Positions 49,034 through 58,056 of a DNA stretch of 64,000 nt are shown here, piece after piece. A program made the translations under genes and the position numbers. The notes beneath the pieces are model-generated. The model did no database searches. It saw only the letters and a list, made by a program, of their open reading frames with translations, and was not told the origin of the DNA. The number at the start of each line of letters is the position of its first letter. Positions within the stretch are counted from its first letter, which is position 1. Origin of the DNA: Odiellus spinosus (taxonomy: Eukaryota; Arthropoda; Arachnida; Opiliones; Phalangiidae); contig OY987225.1 in the NCBI GenBank assembly GCA_963920705.1, positions 35,069,458-35,133,457 of the forward strand, in the 5' to 3' direction.

Positions 49034-52000
49034 ATACATAAATACATAAATAAATAGCGTACGTTAAAACTCGCAAAATTTTTATAAAATTACGAATTAG
49101 TTAAAGGAGCGATTTGATTGGTCAAAATTGAAGCAAAATTCTTTAAATCACCCGTTTGAAACGCTGTCACTCTCGTTTTGAATCTTCAAATCAAGTTTTC
49201 AGAATGTTTTGACCTCAATTTGACCTTTTGAAGTTCAATCGAAACGTCGATTTGAAAACGTTGACTCGAAGTTCCTAGCGTTAACGGAGTTTCCGAAAAT
49301 ATCCAGGCGTTTTCAATCTAGTTTATTTATCGTAAATAACTTAATTGGAAAATATTTCCAAAATTAATCGGAAATTCCGAATTTGTCTCGTTCATTTCTT
49401 CGGATAAAAGTTTTTCCGATAAAAAAGATCTCGCTTCCGGTTCGATAAGTTCTTAAGAAATTTAAGAAGAAAATGGTGCGAGTTGCGTTAAAAAAGTTTA
49501 TTTAAAACTTGAAAAGTTCATATTTACAAATTTATCGGGAAACTTTGTGGGTTTTTTTTTTTTTTTTTTGTTTTTATTGGAAATCCATAAATGGTGGCTC
49601 GCTTCGTTTAGAGAATGAAGGATGAGGGGAAAACTCCTGAAAAAAAAAAAAAAAAAATAAATAAATAAAAAAAAGTTAACTTTTATCCGAAAATGAACCG
49701 CGAACAGGGATGCGTCAATTGAGATTTTATTTCGAGACAGTTAAGGCCCAAATTTCGCTCTACTCCCGACACCCCAAAAACAACCTTTTAATACGATTGG
49801 ATCATTCGAATTAAAGCGACCCCCTTATGGATTATATTTTATAGTTTTACCATAAGTTTATAACTTATCTTCTAGAAAGTAAGTTATAAACTTCTGGTTT
49901 TAGGTTATCTCCGGTTATCTCGAAGGGCTAGGTTGATTGTCGAATTAATTAAACTATGATTAAATATCGTTAATTATAATTAAATATTCGTTGTTTGTAC
50001 TTCAGTATCCGTCTGTGGCTGGGTGACGTTAGCGTCGGTTCGGGCGTCAATTTGATCGGTTCGGCATCCGTCGGGCTGAGTAACGCTTCGGTTCTTCGCA
50101 TCGCGGTGGTCAACGCCGTCGACTTTAATTCGGTTAGTTGCGGCAACTTCCAGCCCCAACCCGACGACATCTTGTTGGAAGAGGCCGTGGGCGAGATGAC
50201 CCCGAACCAGAGTCTCGTCGTCCAATCGGCTCTCCTTCCCTCCGGGGTCAACCGATTTCTAAGTAAGTTAGCTACTTACCGCGAATTATAATTTACTCGT
50301 AATTAGACGGCTGTTCAGAGTCAAATAATTAATAATATATTTGTTTATTTATTTACGTTTCGTTAGTTTTATTATCGGAGCCATCGTGCGACGTCTTATG
50401 GGCGGTCCGAGTGACGGTCAGGTTGCAAGAATGCGGCCAATCGGACGGTTTCGATACTTGTTCAAATCACGGACATTGTCTCCTAGATTCCGACAAGGTA
50501 ATTAACTCCCAAACATTAATACGATAATTGGTGAGAATGACCGCGAAGGGTGGGCGGAACCCGTCCACAGGAGGAGGGGGGCAATTGCCCATCCTGGTTC
50601 ATTCCCTAACCCATTTGAAATCTAGTTTTCGATCGAAAACTAGATTTCGATCGAAAACTAGATTTGTAAGTAGGGTCTAGATACTTTTTAAGACTGTGTA
50701 TCCCGCTTCGAGTGCCCATCTGACGTTTGTCGCTCCGCTATTATTAAATAGGAGACGTATTCTTGTCATTGTTGTGCGGGCTACATCGGTCGTTACTGCG
50801 AAGAGAAAGACGGATGTCAAGGGTCACCGTGTCAGAACGGCGGATTTTGCGTCGATATCGCCGAGGGTCTCTACGGAACATTCTTTCAGTGCCTTTGCGC
50901 CCACGGTAACATATAATATTATATAATATTTTATTCCCCCCCCTTCACCCGATATCCATGGTCGAATTGACCACGTGACCCGAGAATCGTGGTCTACTTT
51001 AACTTATATATCTACGATTTGACAATAAGTTCATTTATTCTTAATATCTTAAACTAATAATAAACTAGAAATAAGGCGGTCAGTAAAATAATTCTCTTGG
51101 TAACTAAGTAGCCAATCAGCGCGCACCTCTTCAAATTAAATCCTAATCTTGTTAAGTCCGCGATCTTGGCAATCACTTCGTGTCAATATACAGCTAGTAG
51201 TCTTTGACTCGAGGTCACCAATCAACTGACTATAATTTTTAGTTTGCTAAGCCTTGATTACTCATTTTTTTTATTGTTTTATCGCGTCCTACCAATCCTT
51301 ATATTTTTGGCTATGTCAGTCCACGTACCTCGACGCCTCGAAAGGCGACTTGGAAATAACTCTTTCTATCGTCTATCTTGACCGCTCCCCTACGCGACCC
51401 CACGCGGCAATTCCAGCAACACCAACTCTTATTCCTTTTTCTCTTCGTTATTTTGTTCTTTTTGTTTTTCGGTTGTTTGGCCCCTCCGCCCCAATATTCT
51501 TTAAGAGCTCCATTATTTGTGGCACTCTTGTCGCCCGGATTATGACAGGAAGGTTGTCCTCGCACCCGATTAGTCGAGAAGGAGAGGGGGGGGGTCTCTC
51601 CCTCGTAATTAGGAACCCCCATCCTTAACAAAAAAAATATCTTGGCGTCTCCCAACTAACCTCCGCGCTCGCTCGGAAGCGACCCAGCTTGCCAACCCCA
51701 ACCCCAACCCCAACCCACCCCCGCGCTAGAGATTAATTTGATTATTTTGCAAACTTGGAAAGGGCTAGAAATGAAGTTAAATCCCATTGGGTGCGGCGAT
51801 CGTAAGGACGCCCTTTGAGGCTTTCTTAAGTTAAGCCTCGGTTCAATTATGCTCGAGTGTTTTTCCCACTTTTATTTTATTCTATTTTCTATTTTGTTTT
51901 TTATTGGTTAGATCATTATCGCTAGAGAAGGGAAAGGGGGAAAAGGGGGGCGGCAAAAGGACCGGAAGTTGATTTTATCGGATAGCCAATCATAATTTGA

Positions 52001-53631
52001 AATTTATTTTATCGTAGTCCGATATTTTGGTAATTAATTACGTTACGAATTTTGGCAATGAGTCGGATTTTTAAGGCGAGATTATTTTATTGTTAGATTG
52101 TTTTAGTAGGTAGGAAGGTACGGCGGAAGGATACTTATTGTTTAAAAATATCCGGTAATTACCGAGTTTTAACGTAATTAAGTAGAATAATTAGTAAGAA
52201 TGAGGTTAACGAGAAAATCATCGCTAATTAACGATGTAGGGTTAATAAACTTCATCGTCCCTTTAATCGAAAATGAATAAACTTCATCGTCCCTTTAATT
52301 AGAAGTTAAATAGCGGGTGCCAGGATTTTTTTACGTAGGCTAAACCTTTGGGGGCCCTATAATTTAAATTGGGAGCCCCCGTCGATTAGAATTTGTTTCC
52401 CCTCCGAAGCCCCCTTCAAATATAGGCGTAGACTATATCAACTCGGCATACACCGTAGCAACGACACTTCATCATCCCTTTGATTATAAAATAGCGAACG
52501 AACTTCATCATCCCTTTAAATAATGAAAAAATTCATTTATTAAAAATTCAAAATGATGAGATAACGGGGCAAGTTAAGTTTATTTGTATGATGTTTTGTA
52601 TGGAAACTTGGTCTTTTTACGGGTTAGGTTTCCGCGGTCAGACGTGCGACGAGCGCGTCAATCTGTGCGACAAAAGACCGTGTCAAAACAACGGTACTTG
52701 CGCCGGCAACGACACCGAATACTGGTGCGAATGTCCGGGAGGTTTCTCCGGACGCGACTGCGAAGTGAACATCAACGAGTGTCAACCGAACCCTTGCGTC
52801 CACGGCGTCTGCGAAGACGGCGTCGGCAAGTACAAGTGTTATTGCTTACCCGGTTACGGCGGAGATCATTGCGAGTTCGAGTACGACGAGTGCGATTCCA
52901 GTCCTTGCATCAACGGCGGACAATGCCAAGACCTGGTCGCCGGTTATCGCTGCCTCTGCGGACCCGGTTATCGGGGATGGAGGTGTCAGATCAAGGTCGA
53001 TCTTTGCGAACCTAACCCTTGTCCCGAACCGGCGCAGTGCGTCGATAGAGGAAATAATTACAGTTGCGTCTGTCATCCCGGAATCAATGGTCAGTAATAT
53101 TTGTTAAATACTTTTTAGGGTTTCCACCGGGTCTCAAAAATACCTAAAAACCCCTACAGGGTTGCCACGGGTCAGGGAAAAGGGGGAATTTGAAAATGAA
53201 CCAAAAAACGACAGGGAAAAGTCAGGGAATTTTAGGATATTTTAAAAAGTCTGGGAATTTTAGGATATTTTAAAAAGTCAGCAAATTTTAGGATATTTTA
53301 AAAAGTCAGCGAATTTTAGGATATTTTAAAAAGTCAGGGAATTTTAGGATATTTTAAAAAGTCTGGGAATTTTAGGATATTTTAAAAAGTCTGGGAATTT
53401 CAAAATCTTTTTGATATAATTGTTGTCTTTAATTCTGAGAAAAGTAATCTTAATTAATTTATTTTTTTATTATTGTCGCGTGTTTGTAGCTCCTGGATGC
53501 ACCCAACACTACGACCCTTGCTACCCGAATCCTTGTCAGAATGGGGGCAGTTGTTGGCCCAGTTTGGACTCTTTCTTCTGTTCTTGCAAGCCAGGCTACA
53601 CGGGAGATATGTGCGAAGGTAAGAAACACCC

Positions 53632-53663
<32 letters not shown>

Positions 53664-56600
53664 ATTTTTTTTTATTTCTTTCGCCGAGTAATATTAATAT
53701 TTGAACGATAGACCGCCAAGCATTTTTTCTCATCTATTTTTAATTCGATAGAATTTTATTTTATAAGAAAATTGAATTTAAGATAGAGCTCGAGTTGGCT
53801 TCAAATATATTTTTAATTCGATAAAGGTATTAGGCCTCTTTTCTACCAATTCGCGATGCTAGAAATTTTGGCCATGGCTCCTTGGGGTATCAGGAGGCCC
53901 GAGTGTTGCCCGTATACTCGTTGTAACGTAAAGAAATTTTACGATATCTTTAGGGAATTAGGCGGAAAAAAGGCGGGAAAATGAATTATAATCGAGGAAA
54001 TATTTAAGATTTACGATTTTCCTAAATTTGTCTACAACGATAGACAAATTATACCGCGACCAACAAACCAATCAAAAGGTTTTATTCGTACGCGAAACGA
54101 CAGGGGGGCGGGGCTTCTAAATCTAAAAAGGCCTTTAATGATCATTTCAATATGAAAACTAATTTCCCAATAGAAATTGCGATAAGCTCCGTTCACACTC
54201 GCCACTTTGAAACCCCGTTTTCAAACCGATTCGACTCCCTTCAAATCGACTTTCCAAGATATTAATTGTGTTTTTTGATCAAAGACCTATACTTTTGACC
54301 TCAAAATTTGATAAGTTGACCTTTACAAAACGGTTAAAAATTATTTCAGAGTCGCTAGTGTGAACGCGGTTTTAGATCGTAACTAGAAGAATATTCTCGG
54401 CTGTGTTTTATTTTTTCGACTCCTCGCCCACGCGGTCCTTGAAATATTTCTGTAGGTTTACCAATTGGTATCCCCCCCCCTCGAGGGAATATAAACCCCC
54501 CACCCCTCCTCGCTGTTTCGTACAACGTAATTTCCGGTCTAGTCGCTGCCTCAATTTCCGAGAGCGATTCCTTCTTCCTCCGTACACTATTCCAAAGAAC
54601 CCTCCCCCCTAGTACGTCTTAGTTTAAGATTTCAGCCAATGAAATCACGCAGAAAATACACTAGATATAATTGAAGTAAAACGTTAAGCCTTTGTCTACG
54701 GTGGATAACAAAAATAATATCGAATAAACGAGTTTAATTAGTTATTAATTACGTGGCGTAATAAATACGTTACATATTCAAATTACTCGAATTTCTTCCA
54801 ATTTTAGTAAAACTCCGAATCTCTGATCTTAAACTGTAGAATAATTGAATTAGGCTTAGCGTTAATGAGGGAATCTCATTAGCCACAAATTTAACAAAAT
54901 TAAACCTTAAAAAGTCTATAAAAGAAATATTTTTTGGTCCCTTCTACATTTCCTCTCGAAAAACAAAGTGGAATTTTTGTAAATATCATTTCTACGGTTA
55001 TTTCGTTTCTAGAAACTTTTCTTCTTTTTTCGTCGAAAATTGTAGTCCATATAAATTTGTTACTCGTATCTATTGTTCCTCTAAAAGTAAGGGAAAAAGA
55101 AATCCTCCTATATCTAGTACTTTGGTGCTGGTGGTATATAGACTAGATATTGGGTCGATTTAAAAGGGGGTCACGGCACGCGCCAACACAAATAGCCGAT
55201 AAGCGCTTTTTCCACCAATAAAAACATCCCGAAGCTTTTAAGACAGACACCGCCCCCCTTCCCCCCCGAACCAACTCTTTCTCTTTTCGCGAGCTCTACT
55301 CTCTATAGAGAGGATAACGAAAAATAAAAAAAAAAAGTAAATGTAAGAGCGCGCGCGCTGCCTTATATCGCGGTGACGTTGAGTCGAATCCGCGCTCCGA
55401 CAACCAATAGAAACGATAGGGATTGATAGAGAAATGAAGAAAAAGGGAGAATGAGAAATCTCCGGTAGCTGAGCTCTAGCCTTCATTCCGTTCTACTTCG
55501 TCCACGCGCCATATTCGACGAATCACTTTGAAATTGCAACGCGCGTCAGGCTAGTCCATCTCTTTATCTTTAAGCTTCGATATCTTTGATATTTATAAGA
55601 GATCCGGGGGATCTCGTTCCGAACTTCTCCATTTGGTTATCGAATAATTTCGTCCACCCTTTCATTTCGAATTCGAAATGATAGCGGACTTGAATAAAAT
55701 TCCGATAATAGCGGAAGCCTTCCACTCTATTCGTCTTTATATCTTCGTCCGATGGACGGCGCGTCTCGCGCTTTTCTTTGTTCCGGATATCTCGCGCCCA
55801 TCTCGACAAAGCTCGCGCGCGCCCAATCTTTTTAATTTCGTCTCGAGTGGGTAACACGCGCCAAGTATAGACTATCTCTCGATCTTCCTTTAGACGAATC
55901 GTAAGAGATAACGGGGAGCCCCCTTCTTTACGCGCGATCTCGATTAAAGCGGGATGAATTCTATTGTTTCGTTCCTCGTTTTTGAAATAATAGAAGGAAA
56001 TAGGGATCGAATGAGAAATATGGTTAGCGTTTTGTCGGAACTCTTACTTTTCTCTCGCTGCTCGTCTTTGACGCGCCAGGAGTAAAAATGGAAGAGGGGG
56101 AGGAACAGCTTTGGCGCGTTTTTTTCGAGCTTTTATTATTTCGGATATACGTATCGAGCGCGTATGTGTTTTGAGAGTTTATATATTGGAGATTGGGCGT
56201 CGAGTGGCCACCGCGACTCCTTTACGACCTCGGCCACTCTTCCAACTTTGAAATAATAAAACGCTTTGGTTGGCGAAAATGGCGTCCCGTGACCGATAAA
56301 TATAAAAAAAAATTATTCACGGCCACGGTTGATTTATAATTTTGGGAAATTTTAAAAGAAAACGCCAGTCATCTACTCGTGCAGCGTTAGAAATTGGAAA
56401 AAGTGGTAGCTAACTAGCCTTAATCAAAAACTAAACGACCTCCAATTCGCCTTGGAATAATCCACCCGAATTTACCATCTATAAGTTTGGGGAAGATAAT
56501 TATAATTCCATTTGATTTTAAACTTGATCTTCGCGCGTTCTTATCTGATTTTCAACATTTTTAATATTAGCCGAGTTCCAACCTTAGAACGGACGTAAAA

Positions 56601-58056
56601 TCGCCTACAAAAACGGGCTTTTCTAATAATAATTTGATCGTTTCTCCGATTGTATTTCTAACAACGTTTCGATACAAAATTGAACTCGTTTCCCAAGCGT
56701 ACGCTTAAACAACCCCGTTCTTTTTTTTATTCGTCGAAATTCTAGCAACCTTCTCAGTTTGAAGCGAGCTTCGACGCGGCGCGTATAGGTCTTCGTATCT
56801 TTTTCTTTTTCCCGTTGGGCGCGCTCCATCACCCTCCGACTAGCGGACTAAATTCTTTCCATCTTCCGCTTCTATTGGATGAAGGAGAACCGGGGGTTTA
56901 GGGTACGGCGTTAAGCCTAGGTTTAGGATAGCGAGGGGGGGGGGGGTTGAGGGGAAAAGGACCTTAGGCGTCGCAATTCTTCCCGCTTCTATCCTCTATC
57001 CCAGCACTGTTGGCTGGCGGACGCTTTAGCTAAGCCTAAAAGAAAGAAATAAAGAAGAGAAAGAGAGAAAAAAAAAGGCTTAGTTTGAAGAAAAAAAGGC
57101 GGGAAAGAAAAAGGCGCGAGAATAAAAAGAATAGTAAAATATATAAGGCGCGCGCGCGAATAAAAAAAGTTGAAAGTTCACGCGCAATTTATCAAAACGA
57201 TGGGGGAGGATGGGAGAGATCTCCCCTTTACTCTCTTTCCCGCCTTTTTCTCCCTCCTTTTAAATCATAAATGAATATACGCCTGATTTAGTACGTCACG
57301 GCTTTTTTTCTGGAAGATTCTTTTAACATTTTGTTGGCGGCGCTCTGCTATCCAATCATAATACGCTTTAAATCGAGCTCCGCGCCCCGACATTTCTTCT
57401 TTCCCCCCTTATGTAACCGAAATGTTCCAAATATTCGTTCGTAACGTATTCCTCGTGGCGCAATTTGAAATAAATTTATAATCTAGGAGTTTTTATTCAC
57501 TTTTTGTTTCACCTAGAAAAAAGGGGATACCAACCAATCATAATTTTACTTTGAGAAAAATCTTATAACGCGTTTCGTTAGCGCCACCTTTTGGAAACTC
57601 GCCGCTAGTATATATAATATAATGGCATATATAGCTGAATTAAAAGACGAGATTTGTTTGGCTCGTATCCCCTTTTCTCCGAGCAGGGATGGTCGAGGCT
57701 CTAATTAACTCATTTTTTAATTTGAGTTTTCAATTTTCATTTTTGTGTTTTTTCTTATTTTAGAATTGGTGTACCAACCAAAACCAATGGCGCACACTCT
57801 GGAAGACACGTCGGTTCATTCCGGAGGAGGAGGAGGATCGGGAGTCGGAGGAACGGGTGGTCCTTCTCCGGGAGGACTGGGCGTCCCTTTGGACCATTTG
57901 CGCAACGTTTACATCGCGAGCGCCACTTTGGCCGGCGCCTGCGCGATCGTCATCTTGGTGGTGGCCATCTGTCATTGTCGCGTCCATAAAACCTACGCCA
58001 CCTTCACGAGATCCTTACAGAAATCGTGCTCGGACCTCAAGAAACAAAAACTGTGA
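36737..58056 (+). CDS. Type I membrane protein with seven EGF repeats
   Basis: Exons 36737-36967, 46826-46992, 50006-50262, 50367-50497, 50752-50905, 52628-53089, 53490-53618, 57764-58056; all phases agree, 607 residues. The N terminus has a signal-peptide core (RLLFLAAITVLASS) and a serine-rich, Cys-poor region of about 200 residues that I do not recognise. Seven EGF repeats cover roughly residues 236-511, with calcium-binding type starts (NECQPNPC, DECDSSPC). A Gly/Ser linker (HSGGGGGSGVGGTGGPSPGG) leads to one membrane helix, residues 559-581, and a 26-residue basic tail (RVHKTYATFTRSLQ). The layout is like Notch/Delta-related or DNER-type surface proteins, but no DSL or LNR domain is visible. 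Introns around the EGF exons are all phase 1, typical of shuffled EGF modules. The stop TGA overlaps a perfect donor (CT then GTGAGT at 58053), so a longer spliced tail is possible. The join over the 9.9-kb first intron is the least certain. Confidence 0.87.
38061..38397. mobile_element. Non-autonomous DNA transposon (MITE family A), copy 2, with 7-bp target duplication
   Basis: A 337-bp element in the opposite orientation to 2451-2772 with high similarity throughout. Inverted ends CAGAAGTAGATGAAACCCTC and CAGAAGCCGATGAAACCCTC; similarity between the two ends continues inward to a CTCTCTGTATGGGT block. Flanked by ATGATAC at 38054-38060 and 38398-38404. Confidence 0.95.
39735..39945. repeat. 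~25-bp tandem repeat, ATTACGCTTTGTATTACAAA
   Basis: About eight units alternating TTACAAAGAATTACGCTTT and TTACCATATAATTACGCTTT. Two unit types are interspersed. Confidence 0.9.
42575..42780 (-). repeat. Dispersed repeat family C, copy 2
   Basis: On the minus strand it reads GGCGGTTGAAACATTTCTAC, AGGGGCTGATAGAAATAACA and CCCTAAATGTCGGCTTCTCT. The last two blocks recur at 58460-58560, and a diverged version at 26520-26680. It produces an open frame with VETFLQGLI, also seen diverged in copy 1; whether this was ever coding is unknown. Confidence 0.8.
42936..43062. repeat. Inverted copy of the 19422-19570 repeat
   Basis: Carries the complements of the GAAACTGCTTCGGGAACCAG and GCCGCGTTCGTACTAGGCTG blocks in matching order. 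Confidence 0.8.
45083..45352. repeat. 26-bp minisatellite with one inverted unit beyond it
   Basis: About ten units with core GAGCGCGTGCTAAGAGAATT followed by AACATT. After a CG-rich palindromic link (45353-45412) a single inverted unit GCACGCGCTCAATGTTAATT appears at 45426-45445, so the array ends in a large fold-back. Confidence 0.93.
48740..49058. repeat. AAAT/GAATAAAT simple repeat
   Basis: AAATAAATAAATG-type tetranucleotide repeat with TACA, TACG and TGAA variants arranged in blocks (the TGAATAAATAAA block is most regular, 48890-48985). The long reverse-strand open frames rich in Y, L, F and I arise from it. Confidence 0.97.
49854..49893. repeat. Small palindrome with 14-bp arms, shared with 9608-9642
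   Basis: Arms AAGTTTATAACTTA and TAAGTTATAAACTT at 49854-49867 and 49880-49893 around a 12-base loop. Confidence 0.8.
50906..52627. other. Intron between EGF exons
   Basis: Plain AT-rich intron with a C-rich patch (51690-51722, repeated AACCCC) and four copies of the CTTCATCRTCCCTTT motif at 52250-52520. No internal gene seen. Confidence 0.6.
53156..53410. repeat. 28-bp expansion of the GTCAGGG family
   Basis: It begins CAGGGTTGCCACGGGTCAGG like the 35694 element, then becomes six to seven 28-bp units with core GAATTTTAGGATATTTTAAA. It looks like a transposon end whose internal repeat expanded into a satellite, inside an intron of the EGF gene. Confidence 0.85.
53619..57763. other. Last intron of the EGF-repeat gene, 4.1 kb
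   Basis: No internal gene recognised. It has an A run of about 27 (53633-53661), an inverted-repeat element (54187-54374), CG-rich patches (55330-55860, 57080-57190) and G/C runs. Confidence 0.6.
54187..54374. mobile_element. Inverted-repeat element with CGTTCACAC ends
   Basis: Left end CCGTTCACACTCGCCACTTT and complement of right end CGCGTTCACACTAGCGACTC match in most positions. About 188 bp, non-coding, related at the ends to 20029-20206. Confidence 0.65.

Larger units (their letters stand above)
46993..50005. other. Second intron of the EGF-repeat gene
   Basis: Three kilobases. Two related segments (about 47918-47965 and 48070-48123, with CTCTTxxxAACGxAxTCGTACGGAT) recur near 63487-63545. 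An AAAT-type satellite fills 48740-49058, and a 14-bp-arm palindrome lies at 49854-49893. No credible gene. Confidence 0.6.

Noticed and set aside
48723..49076. Overlapping reverse-strand frames rich in Y, L, F and I
   Set aside because: Produced by AAAT-type simple repeat; no protein feature beyond the repeat.
55238..55857. Reverse-strand frames of 82 and 95 codons in the last EGF-gene intron
   Set aside because: CG-rich repeat-like sequence with no recognisable domain and no supporting splice pattern.
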